A stretch of 64,000 bases of DNA, from NCBI GenBank assembly GCA_965212245.1, contig OZ243107.1, positions 1,674,001 through 1,738,000 on the forward strand, written 5' to 3'. This DNA is from CAKZNE01 sp040222435. Lineage in GTDB: Bacteria > Bacteroidota > Bacteroidia > Flavobacteriales > Schleiferiaceae. Under the pieces are notes generated by a model. That model saw nothing but the letters and a program-made list of their open reading frames with translations. It did no database searches and was not told the DNA's origin. Below, one piece after another: positions 23,735 through 32,376 of this stretch (the first letter of the stretch is position 1; every line of letters starts with the position of its first letter). Both the position numbers and the translations under genes were made by a program.

Positions 23735-25741
23735 TTAGTTGATGGTCAACTTAGAAACTTTTACTTCATCACCACTTTTGATATTTACCATGTAAGTACC
23801 ACTAGCTATTTCTGAAGGAAGATTCAGGTCATAAGCCTCGCTACCACTAACTGTGATTTCCTGACTCATGATTAATTTACCGGTAAGGTTAAACAACTCT
23901 ACAGTATAAGTACCACCTTGCTCAATAGCAACTTTTACGTTACGGCCTTGAGTTGGGTTAGGATATACAGAGAATCCTGTTTTGTTAAACTCTTCGATAC
24001 CAATGGGCATTCCGGTAATAGCACGAATCCAGGGTGAACTGAAAGTACGTGAGTTCAAATAACCTGAGTACCAGCGAGCATCGTCAGCATTAAACATAAT
24101 AGATGATGCGCCAGGCTGAGAAACAGACTGATCATTAGCCACACGGATAGTGTTGTTACCTAAGTTAGAGAACATATATACTACTACATAGTATGTACCT
24201 GCATTCAGGGTAAGAGGGTTAGACAAGCTAAAACGAGCTAAAGTTCCTTCCATTCCGGGTGTAATGGTGAAAGATTCTGTGTAAAGAGCTCCACTTCCAA
24301 AACCAGCTACGTAGTCAAACCCGGTAGTATCATATACATGGATTTCAATATCACCGCCAGGAACGGTAAGTGTAGACAGACGAAGATCTATACCATAAAG
24401 TGCTAAGGGATTTCCACCATTAGAACCATTAGGGAAGAAAAGGCTGGAGGCAAGGGCACAACCGTCAGTTCCCAATGCATTAGTACCAAGGCTGTTGTCG
24501 AAATTGTTATAATCAAGGGAATGCACACTATCAGTTACAAAAACAGTATACATAGTATCCAAACCTGAACCAGCATCTGTAGCAGAGATACTGTCGGATG
24601 TCATATAATAAACAATGTCATACTGACCAATTGCAGTAGGAGTCCAGTTTCCGGTTGTAGTAAGATCATTAAAGTCAGCTACATCACCACTAGCTAAAAG
24701 AGCCCTGGTGGGAGAAGTAAGACTAGCTACTATAGAACCGGTAGAAGCTTCGTATACATCTACATTAAGTTTGATATCAGTTTGATCTTCAAAACCATAG
24801 TTCAAGGCGTTTGAGTCGAAAGTTACAGGAACTATATGGTCAATGTCCATAATACCTGTTTTACTACCACCACTGGCGCCAAAAATGATGTCATTAGCAG
24901 GAGCACCACCAGACTCTACAAAACGGAAAGAGTTAGCAGGAAGATCCTGAATAATCATATCATCTATCATCCAGTAATAATAACCAGCTAAACCAAGAGT
25001 ATTTACTTCAAGACCATCAAAAACAATCTGAAGTTTTACAGTAGCCTGATTTCCGGCTATAGTAGAGATGTTTGCTGAAACCATATTTCCATTAGCACTG
25101 GAAGAGTTTTGAGTAATGTCAGTGTGGAAATTTACAGTATCAGGAAAAGTAAGACCATCATCAGTACTGATCGCAACCTGGAATTTACTTTGGTATTGTC
25201 TCAGATAGCTGCTGAATGCTAACTCTACGTTAGGATGACCGGTAAGGTCAATAGTATTAGTAGTAAGTGTACCCATATGAGGAGCTGGTGCAGGACCATT
25301 TCCATCGTTTCCGGCAATACCACCATCATCTAAGTAGTTGGAATCAAAAATAATGAAACCATTAGAGCGGGTGGGAGAAAGGATTGGGTCATTAGCAGCC
25401 GCATACTGACCACGAGAACCTGTAGATACATCAGGGGTGGTAGCAGCACCTCTGTATTCCCAAAGGGCGTTAGCCAATACGGTACCACTTGCATCAGCAT
25501 ATCCCTGGTTCACCCAGCCGGCAGGAATACCAGCGGAGAAATCCTCATCCCAAATGATAGCAGATGTTTTTCCTTTATTTGAATTGTGTTGTGGAGCTTT
25601 TTGTAAAGATTCCACTTCCTGAGCATAAGGGCGCTCAGCTGTTTTAAGTTCAGGTTGATTCTGAGCCCCTAGTGTAAGGGACAAAGCCACACCTGCACAT
25701 AATAATGACATGCTTTTAAAGCGTAGATGTTCTTTCATCAC
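23735..25741 (-). CDS. Secreted T9SS cargo protein with type A sorting domain
   Basis: The 668-residue protein has a signal peptide (residues about 1-26, SMSLLCAGVALSLTLGAQ). Residues about 60-265 look like a MAM/jelly-roll carbohydrate- or adhesion-type domain (WDEDFSAGIPAGWVNQGY, MIDDMIIQDL). A beta-sandwich region follows, then a C-terminal type A T9SS sorting domain (residues about 580-668: FSVYPNPTQGRNVKVAIEQG, ASGTYMVNIKSG, KVSKLTIN). It should therefore be exported, crossed through the outer membrane by T9SS and attached to the surface. Its coding strand has a narrow, repetitive codon choice compared with its neighbours, as in highly expressed genes. Ligand and role are unknown. Confidence 0.9.
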   Translation of the reverse strand: MMKEHLRFKSMSLLCAGVALSLTLGAQNQPELKTAERPYAQEVESLQKAPQHNSNKGKTSAIIWDEDFSAGIPAGWVNQGYADASGTVLANALWEYRGAATTPDVSTGSRGQYAAANDPILSPTRSNGFIIFDSNYLDDGGIAGNDGNGPAPAPHMGTLTTNTIDLTGHPNVELAFSSYLRQYQSKFQVAISTDDGLTFPDTVNFHTDITQNSSSANGNMVSANISTIAGNQATVKLQIVFDGLEVNTLGLAGYYYWMIDDMIIQDLPANSFRFVESGGAPANDIIFGASGGSKTGIMDIDHIVPVTFDSNALNYGFEDQTDIKLNVDVYEASTGSIVASLTSPTRALLASGDVADFNDLTTTGNWTPTAIGQYDIVYYMTSDSISATDAGSGLDTMYTVFVTDSVHSLDYNNFDNSLGTNALGTDGCALASSLFFPNGSNGGNPLALYGIDLRLSTLTVPGGDIEIHVYDTTGFDYVAGFGSGALYTESFTITPGMEGTLARFSLSNPLTLNAGTYYVVVYMFSNLGNNTIRVANDQSVSQPGASSIMFNADDARWYSGYLNSRTFSSPWIRAITGMPIGIEEFNKTGFSVYPNPTQGRNVKVAIEQGGTYTVELFNLTGKLIMSQEITVSGSEAYDLNLPSEIASGTYMVNIKSGDEVKVSKLTIN

Positions 25742-25776
25742 ATTAAATTAATTTAGTTTCCAAAACGGTAAATATA

Positions 25777-25805
25777 CGAAATTAATAAGCGAACCGCAAC
25801 CCAAA
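25777..25805 (-). promoter_or_regulatory. Possible promoter of the T9SS cargo gene
   Basis: On the minus strand TTTG (25802-25805) and TAATTTCG (25777-25784, one mismatch to TAnnTTTG) are 17 bp apart. The leader would be about 30 bases. Confidence 0.35.
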
Positions 25806-25870
25806 TTGTTTTCATGGTTTGAAAATTTAGGACTATACAAGTAACTGAAGTAAAGAAATTGTTAAATCTC

Positions 25871-28741
25871 TTAAGCTTCCATATAACTCTCTATGGGTTC
25901 ACAAGTGCATATAAGGTTTCGGTCGCCATAGGCATCATCAACTCTTCTCACCGAGGGCCAGAATTTATTCTCTTTTAAGTAAGGCAGAGGGAAGGCGGCC
26001 TTCTCCCGGCTATAGGGCAGTATCCAATCTTCAATAGTGAGAAGATCGAGTGTGTGAGGAGCGTTTTTAAGTACATTATTCTTGGCGTCCATTTCCCCCG
26101 TTCGAATTTGTTCCATTTCATTGTAAATAGAAAGTAAGGCCCGGCAAAAGCGGTCAAGTTCATCTTTACTTTCACTTTCAGTGGGTTCAATCATAACGGT
26201 ACCACTTACAGGGAACGATACGGTAGGAGCATGATAACCATAGTCCATGAGGCGCTTGGCGATATCCACTACCTCAATACCTGAATCCTTTTTGAATGGC
26301 CGGCAATCCAGAATCATTTCATGAGCTACCCTCCCTTTCTCATTGGTGTAAAGTACATTGAACTTTTTCTCCAGAATGGCTTTCAGGTAATTGGCATTTA
26401 AGATGGCATATTCTGTTGCTTTTTGCAAGCCTGAGGTGCCCAACATCTTGATATAACCATAACTGATGATAAGTATCAGGCCGCTTCCAAATGGTGCAGC
26501 GGAGATGGATGATATGCCGTTTTTACCTCCCGTTTTTACCAACTCATGAGAAGGCAGAAACGAGGCCAGGTGTTCCGCCACCCCAATAGGTCCCATGCCG
26601 GGGCCACCACCACCATGAGGAATGGCGAAGGTTTTATGCAAGTTAAGATGGCATACATCAGCCCCGATATTTCCCGGGCTGGTAAGCCCCACCTGAGCGT
26701 TCATATTAGCACCATCCATATATACCTGCCCACCATTTTCATGAATAACATGGGTAATTTCTTTTACAGATTCTTCAAAAACACCATGTGTAGAAGGGTA
26801 GGTGATCATTAAAGCTGAAAGCTCATCTTTATATTTTTCGGCTTTGGCCTTGAGGTCTTCTACATCTATGTTGCCGTTGTCATCACATTTTACCACCACC
26901 ACCTTCATGCCGGCCATAATAGCGGATGCCGGGTTGGTGCCATGTGCAGAGTTAGGGATTAATGTGACATTACGGTGACCTTCTCCTCTGGATTGATGAT
27001 ACGCCCGTATTACCATTAGCCCGGCATATTCTCCTTGTGCTCCGGAGTTGGGCTGCATAGACATGGCGTGGAAACCGGTTATTTCCGCTAGGTCCCGCTC
27101 TAATTCACTGATCATTTCGCGATACCCCATGGTTTGATCCTCAGGTGCAAAAGGGTGAATATTGGCAAATAGAGGCCAGCTTAAGGGTAGCATCTCGGTG
27201 GCTGCATTTAACTTCATAGTGCAGCTTCCCAGCGGAATCATGCTATGGTTCAGCGACAGGTCTTTACGCTCCAGTTTTTTAATGTACCGCATCATGTCGG
27301 TCTCGCTGTGGTAGCTCTTGAAAACCTCATTTTGTAAATAAGAACTCTCCCGTTTTACCTCTGCGGGTATGATATTAAGGTCAAGAAGAGCTTCCACATT
27401 TGGCGCTTTCTCTTCTTTGGCTTCAGCAAATACATTCAGGATGTTCTGGATAGCTTCCAGGTTTGTAACCTCACTGAGGCTTATGCCTACTTCATGATTG
27501 TTGATATACCGGAAATTTACTTCTTCCCGCACTGCAATGCTGCGAATGAGAGCAGAACCTATATCTCCGGTCTCAATGCGGAGCGTATCAAAAAAGCTAT
27601 CATTCCGTTGTTCATAACCGAGTTTGCGGAGTCCCTCGGCTGTAGTTACAGCGGAGTGGTGAATTTTGGTGGCAATGTTCTTAAGTCCCTCTGGCCCGTG
27701 ATAGGCTGCATACATACCCGCCATTACGGCAAGCAGAACCTGTGCGGTGCAAATGTTGGAAGTAGCGCGTTCACGTTTAATGTGTTGCTCCCGGGTTTGC
27801 AAAGCCATACGCAGTGCCGTATTACCATCTTTGTCAATGGTTTTTCCAATTATACGGCCGGGGATGTGGCGCTTGTAATCTTCAGTAGTGGCAAAGTAAG
27901 CCGCGTGTGGCCCGCCAAAGCCTAAGGGAATACCAAAACGTTGGGTAGTACCCACTACTGCATCTACGCCCCATTCTCCTGGAGGAGTGAGCAAGGCTAA
28001 AGACATAATATCGGCTGCAACAACCGTTCGGACTCCGCTTTCTTTGGCCGTTTTCACCCACTCGCGGTAGTTGAAGATCTCACCATCAGCCGCAGGATAC
28101 TGCAGCAGGGCTCCGAAGTAATCTTCATTCAGATGAAATTCGCGATGGTCTCCTATTACCAACTCAATACCTAAAGGCTCGGAACGGGTTTTTAACAAAT
28201 CAATATTCTGATGCAGGCAATGCATGGAGACGAAGAATTTATTGGCACCTGCTTTTTGCTTATCACGGCTGCGTGAGGCGTAGAACATCGACATGGCTTC
28301 AGCAGCTGCTGTACTTTCGTCTAAAAGACTGGCATTAGCAATCGGTAAACCCGTAAGGTCAGAAACCATGGTTTGGAAATTAAGCAGTGCTTCCAGTCGT
28401 CCCTGGGCTATTTCAGCCTGGTAAGGTGTATAAGCAGTGTACCAGCCCGGATTTTCCAGAATGTTACGCTGTATAACACCCGGCATAATGGTAGGGTGAT
28501 AGCCCAAGCCGATGTATGTTTTGAATACCTTGTTTTTTCGCCCGAGTTCCCGAATACGGTTAATAAATTCATTCTCGCTAAAAGGTTCTGAAAGATTCAA
28601 AGGTTCCTTCAGGCGGATGCCCTTCGGAATGGTTTGATCAATCAACTCTTCCACGCTAGATACCCCTATAGTATCCAGCATCTCCTTTACTTCATGTTCA
28701 CGAGGTCCGATATGTCTGTAGGCGAAAGAATCTGTAGTCAT
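25871..28741 (-). CDS. gcvP: Glycine dehydrogenase (decarboxylating), P-protein of the glycine cleavage system
   Basis: The P-protein is the PLP enzyme that decarboxylates glycine and loads the aminomethyl group on the lipoyl H-protein. This is the single-chain form: 956 residues, with both homologous halves visible. The first half has YIGLGYHPTIMPGVIQRNIL and TPYQAEIAQGRLEALLNFQT; the second has PLGSCTMKLNAATEM, GEYAGLMVIRAYH and the PLP lysine in HLNLHKTFAIPHGGGGPGMG. gcvT and gcvH are not in the window, but lpd (the L-protein) is at 48.9 kb. A good promoter precedes it. Confidence 0.97.
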   Translation of the reverse strand: MTTDSFAYRHIGPREHEVKEMLDTIGVSSVEELIDQTIPKGIRLKEPLNLSEPFSENEFINRIRELGRKNKVFKTYIGLGYHPTIMPGVIQRNILENPGWYTAYTPYQAEIAQGRLEALLNFQTMVSDLTGLPIANASLLDESTAAAEAMSMFYASRSRDKQKAGANKFFVSMHCLHQNIDLLKTRSEPLGIELVIGDHREFHLNEDYFGALLQYPAADGEIFNYREWVKTAKESGVRTVVAADIMSLALLTPPGEWGVDAVVGTTQRFGIPLGFGGPHAAYFATTEDYKRHIPGRIIGKTIDKDGNTALRMALQTREQHIKRERATSNICTAQVLLAVMAGMYAAYHGPEGLKNIATKIHHSAVTTAEGLRKLGYEQRNDSFFDTLRIETGDIGSALIRSIAVREEVNFRYINNHEVGISLSEVTNLEAIQNILNVFAEAKEEKAPNVEALLDLNIIPAEVKRESSYLQNEVFKSYHSETDMMRYIKKLERKDLSLNHSMIPLGSCTMKLNAATEMLPLSWPLFANIHPFAPEDQTMGYREMISELERDLAEITGFHAMSMQPNSGAQGEYAGLMVIRAYHQSRGEGHRNVTLIPNSAHGTNPASAIMAGMKVVVVKCDDNGNIDVEDLKAKAEKYKDELSALMITYPSTHGVFEESVKEITHVIHENGGQVYMDGANMNAQVGLTSPGNIGADVCHLNLHKTFAIPHGGGGPGMGPIGVAEHLASFLPSHELVKTGGKNGISSISAAPFGSGLILIISYGYIKMLGTSGLQKATEYAILNANYLKAILEKKFNVLYTNEKGRVAHEMILDCRPFKKDSGIEVVDIAKRLMDYGYHAPTVSFPVSGTVMIEPTESESKDELDRFCRALLSIYNEMEQIRTGEMDAKNNVLKNAPHTLDLLTIEDWILPYSREKAAFPLPYLKENKFWPSVRRVDDAYGDRNLICTCEPIESYMEA

Positions 28742-28774
28742 TCTACTTGCTGATTTTTTATGAATTTAGGGGCA

Positions 28775-28806
28775 CAAAAGTAACCAATAATGAGATTGGT
28801 TGTAAA
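28775..28806 (-). promoter_or_regulatory. Promoter of gcvP
   Basis: On the minus strand TTTA (28803-28806), a 20-bp spacer and an exact TACTTTTG box (28775-28782) give one of the best promoter matches in the window. The predicted leader is about 30 bases. Confidence 0.55.
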
Positions 28807-28853
28807 GATTCCCAGTGCTCTGGTAACTATCTGTTTTTCAATTTTATAATGCT

Positions 28854-29699
28854 TTGAGAACTATAAGGTTCATAGTGTATTCTAATGTATGGGTGGGTTT
28901 GGCAGTAATGGCTTTTACCTGGCTTACTTTGCACAGGCTCCATAAAATGGACTTCTCCTATTTACTGTTTACATTCTTTTTTACTGTGGCCACCTATAAT
29001 TATATGCGGCTGGTACAGATTCACTCTTATTCCGATACGCATGGTGTAAATCAAAAATTCTGGCTCAAACAGCACTTTCTGCAGGCCAGTTTTTTTACAG
29101 TGGTCTTCTCTTTTCTGGGGGCTTGGTTCTATTTTGATCTTTTTAGTTGGCGCCTGGCAGCCTTAACGGCTTTGCCGGCCGTGGTATCTTTCTTTTACCC
29201 GTTGAGTTTCAGGTACCCCCTGCGCTCGTTTACATCGCTGCGCTCTGTTCCTGGTCTTAAAGTTATGCTGATAGCCGGATCCTGGGCTTACATTACTCAA
29301 ATATTGCCGGTAATATACTGGAGCCAGGCCGAAACAGCAGACTGGATAGAGTTTTTCATGCGGACTTTATTCATTGTAGCGCTTATTATCCCTTTTGATA
29401 TCCGTGATATACAAATGGATGATCAGCACCTGCGGACTATTCCACAGATTTTTGGGGTAGAACGTTCCAAACAGCTGGCTTTGATCATGATCATAACCTA
29501 TGCTGTCTGGAAGGTGATTGAGGTGGCACAGGGCCGTATGGAGGTATATGAAGGCCTGGCCTGGATACTGGGGCTTTTATACAGCTCTTTTCTCATTTTC
29601 AGGATGCATACCAAACGTTCTGAGCTATACTGTGGATTTTGGATAGAAGGTACACCTGTTCTTATCGTTATGATGATGATCCTGTTCTCCATCCTTTAA
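28854..29699 (+). CDS. UbiA-like polytopic membrane protein
   Basis: The 281-residue protein has about eight hydrophobic segments and resembles the UbiA prenyltransferase superfamily. A segment like the second aspartate-rich motif is present (PFDIRDIQMDDQHLRTIP, about residue 184). The first motif, normally NDxxDxxxD, is not: the equivalent region reads ATYNYMRLVQIHSYSD. The start is TTG at 28854; an ATG seven bases upstream runs straight into a stop. It begins a plus-strand run with kynU and kmo, although kynU starts 45 bp downstream and the link may be only positional. Enzymatic activity is doubtful. Confidence 0.7.
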   Translation: MRTIRFIVYSNVWVGLAVMAFTWLTLHRLHKMDFSYLLFTFFFTVATYNYMRLVQIHSYSDTHGVNQKFWLKQHFLQASFFTVVFSFLGAWFYFDLFSWRLAALTALPAVVSFFYPLSFRYPLRSFTSLRSVPGLKVMLIAGSWAYITQILPVIYWSQAETADWIEFFMRTLFIVALIIPFDIRDIQMDDQHLRTIPQIFGVERSKQLALIMIITYAVWKVIEVAQGRMEVYEGLAWILGLLYSSFLIFRMHTKRSELYCGFWIEGTPVLIVMMMILFSIL

Positions 29700-29743
29700 G
29701 ATTTGCCGGAGGGATGTTTACCTTTGAGGCCAAAATCATTTTC

Positions 29744-31018
29744 ATGTTGCACCAATTTACAGAGGCCTATGCTTCTGACCAGGATCGGAATGATTCGCTG
29801 CGGTCTTTCAGAGATCAGTTTATCTTCCCTGTTGTGGGAGGCCGTACGTCCATATATTTTACCGGAAATTCGTTGGGCCTTCAGCCAGTTAAAGCGAAAG
29901 AACTTATTCTTAAAGAATTGGAGGATTGGGCTAAGTATGGTGTAGAAGGGCATACGGAAGCCCGGAAACCCTGGCTTCCCTATCACGAATTTTTTAGCCG
30001 GGCTTTTTCCCGAATAGTAGGAAGTAAAGAAACCGAGGTGGTAGCTATGAATGGTCTTACCACTAACCTTCATCTTTTGATGGTTAGTTTTTTCAGACCA
30101 CAGGGAAAACGAACAAAAATTATTTGTGAAGCCAAAGCTTTCCCCTCTGATCAATATGCGCTTAAAAGCCAGCTGAGGTTTCACGGCTTAGACCCGGAAA
30201 CCAACCTTATAGAAATACAGCCTGATCCTGAAACTGAATTAATTGATGAAGCACAGGTTTATCAGGCCATTGAAGAACATGGTGATGAACTGGCCCTGTT
30301 GATGATGGGAGGAGTGAATTATTATACCGGTCAGTATTTTGATATAGCCGGAATTACCAGGGCAGTGCGAGCGGCCGGAGCAATAGCTGGTTGGGATCTT
30401 GCCCATGCTGCGGGGAATGTACCTCTTAAATTGCACGACTGGAATGTAGATTTTGCCGCCTGGTGTGGTTATAAATATTTAAACAGCGGGCCCGGAGGCG
30501 TGTCGGGCGTGTTTGTGCATGAACGCCATCACGGTCAAAAAGATATTCCCCGTTTTGAAGGTTGGTGGGGCCATGATAAATCCTCAAGGTTTACTATGCC
30601 TGATGAATTTGTGCCTATCCCAACGGCAGAAGCGTGGCAGCTGAGCAATGCTCCGGTTTTCTCCATGACACCTCTTTTGGCAAGTCTGGAATTATTTGAA
30701 AAAGCCGGTATGGAGGCATTGCGTGAAAAGGCTGTGAAATTAACGGCTTACCTGGAATTTATAATACAGGAGGTAGCCAATCAAACACAAGTAAATCTAA
30801 AAATACTTACCCCTGCCGAACCCGAAAAAAGAGGGTGTCAGCTATCGCTGGTAGTACCTGAAAACGGGAAGCGTGTTTTTGAAACCATTAGTGCTAAGGG
30901 TGTAATTGCCGATTGGCGTGAACCAGATGTGATCCGGATGGCACCAGTGCCGCTCTATAACTCCTATAGAGATGTATATGATTTTGGCTTAATTCTAAAA
31001 GAAGCTTTAACAGCATGA
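29744..31018 (+). CDS. kynU: Kynureninase
   Basis: Kynureninase is a PLP enzyme that cleaves kynurenine or 3-hydroxykynurenine to (hydroxy)anthranilate and alanine. With ATG at 29744 it has 424 residues (MLHQFTEAYASDQD), typical of the family; a second ATG at 29714 would add ten, and the open frame further back overlaps the upstream gene. Motifs include YFTGNSLGLQPVKAKE, GWDLAHAAGNVPLKLHDW and the PLP lysine in WCGYKYLNSGPGGVSGVFVH. The stop overlaps the kmo start (ATGA), so the two pathway enzymes are coupled. Confidence 0.95.
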   Translation: MLHQFTEAYASDQDRNDSLRSFRDQFIFPVVGGRTSIYFTGNSLGLQPVKAKELILKELEDWAKYGVEGHTEARKPWLPYHEFFSRAFSRIVGSKETEVVAMNGLTTNLHLLMVSFFRPQGKRTKIICEAKAFPSDQYALKSQLRFHGLDPETNLIEIQPDPETELIDEAQVYQAIEEHGDELALLMMGGVNYYTGQYFDIAGITRAVRAAGAIAGWDLAHAAGNVPLKLHDWNVDFAAWCGYKYLNSGPGGVSGVFVHERHHGQKDIPRFEGWWGHDKSSRFTMPDEFVPIPTAEAWQLSNAPVFSMTPLLASLELFEKAGMEALREKAVKLTAYLEFIIQEVANQTQVNLKILTPAEPEKRGCQLSLVVPENGKRVFETISAKGVIADWREPDVIRMAPVPLYNSYRDVYDFGLILKEALTA

Positions 31019-32376
31019 CAATAAAAGATGTTACCATATGTGGAGCCGGTTTAGTTGGTTCTCTGCTTGCTATTTATTTGGGTAAAAAAGGTCACCGTAT
31101 TTCGGTATATGAAAGAAGGCCTGATATGCGAAAAACCACTATTGACGGAGGGCGCTCTATAAATCTGGCGCTGAGTAACCGTGGGTGGAAGGCATTAGAA
31201 TCTGTAGGGGTTGGGGAAGATATCAGGCGAATGGCTATCCCTATGTACCGAAGGGTTATGCATGATCGTGAAGGTAACCTCAGTTTTCAGCCTTATGGAA
31301 AAGAAGGGGAAGCTATTTACTCGGTGTCAAGGGGCGGCTTGAATGCAAGACTGATGCAGCTGGCGGAAGATACCGGGCATGTTAACATTCATTTTGATGA
31401 AAAATGTACCGATGTAAACTTGGATGAAGGTGAAACGCATTTCGAAAATTACCTTTCCGGTGAAGAACGTGTTGTGAAATCGGATTTGGTTTTTGGGACT
31501 GATGGTGCGTTTAGTGCGGTACGGGCAGTGATGCAAAAATCGGATCGCTTTAATTACTCGCAAGAGTATATTGAGCATGGGTATAAAGAATTATCCATAC
31601 CACCTGATTCAAGTGGAAATCATCAGCTGGAGCGTGAAGCTCTGCATATATGGCCCCGGGGTAACTATATGTTGATTGCTTTGCCAAATCCGGATGGGAG
31701 TTTTACCTGTACCTTGTTTTTTCCTTTTGAAGGAGATCCGGGTTTCTCAAAGCTGGATACCGTGGATAAAGCACGGGCTTTTTTCCGTGAAGATTTTGCG
31801 GATGCCTATAAACTGATGCCTGATTTTGATTCGGAGTGGGAAGAAAACCCCACCTCATCTCTGGTAATTATAAGATGCTATCCCTGGGTGAGTGATTCAG
31901 CCAAAGTAGCTCTGCTGGGAGATGCTTCTCACGCGATTGTCCCTTTTTATGGACAGGGTATGAATAGTGGTTTTGAAGATTGTACTGTGTTGGATGAATT
32001 GATAAATCAACACAGTGATAATTGGGCTATGATACTGGAAGAATTTCAAAAGAGCCGCAAACCGGATGCCGATGCCATTGCTGACCTGGCCATGCGGAAC
32101 TTTGTGGAGATGCGTGACCTGACGGGTGACCCTGATTTTCTGTTGCAAAAAAAAATAGAGAAGAAATTCCACTTAAAATATCCTGATAAGTGGATACCGC
32201 TTTACTCAATGGTAACCTTCACGCACATCCGTTATTCCAGAGCTTTAAAAGAGGGAAAACGTCAGGATGCCATTATGGAACAAGTAATGGCTCTGCCCGG
32301 CATCCATGATAAATGGGATAGCGGGGAAGTGGAACAATTAATGCTCCGGCTTACTGAAGAATCGGTTACAGCTTAA
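31015..32376 (+). CDS. kmo: Kynurenine 3-monooxygenase
   Basis: The enzyme is a flavin monooxygenase that hydroxylates kynurenine using NADPH and oxygen, one step before kynureninase. The 453 residues carry the FAD-binding CGAGLVGSLLAIYLGKKG at the N-terminus, the family-specific GGRSINLALSNRGW, and the second FAD segment LLGDASHAIVPFYGQGMNSG. The C-terminal part (about 380-450) corresponds to the membrane-associated end of the family. It overlaps kynU by 4 bp. Its 3' end overlaps the convergent T9SS cargo gene by 11 bp. Tryptophan dioxygenase and 3-hydroxyanthranilate dioxygenase are not nearby. Confidence 0.96.
   Translation: MTIKDVTICGAGLVGSLLAIYLGKKGHRISVYERRPDMRKTTIDGGRSINLALSNRGWKALESVGVGEDIRRMAIPMYRRVMHDREGNLSFQPYGKEGEAIYSVSRGGLNARLMQLAEDTGHVNIHFDEKCTDVNLDEGETHFENYLSGEERVVKSDLVFGTDGAFSAVRAVMQKSDRFNYSQEYIEHGYKELSIPPDSSGNHQLEREALHIWPRGNYMLIALPNPDGSFTCTLFFPFEGDPGFSKLDTVDKARAFFREDFADAYKLMPDFDSEWEENPTSSLVIIRCYPWVSDSAKVALLGDASHAIVPFYGQGMNSGFEDCTVLDELINQHSDNWAMILEEFQKSRKPDADAIADLAMRNFVEMRDLTGDPDFLLQKKIEKKFHLKYPDKWIPLYSMVTFTHIRYSRALKEGKRQDAIMEQVMALPGIHDKWDSGEVEQLMLRLTEESVTA

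Noticed and set aside
29639..29743. Longer kynureninase frame overlapping the UbiA-like gene
   Set aside because: It overlaps the previous coding region by about 60 bp and adds residues not needed by the family.
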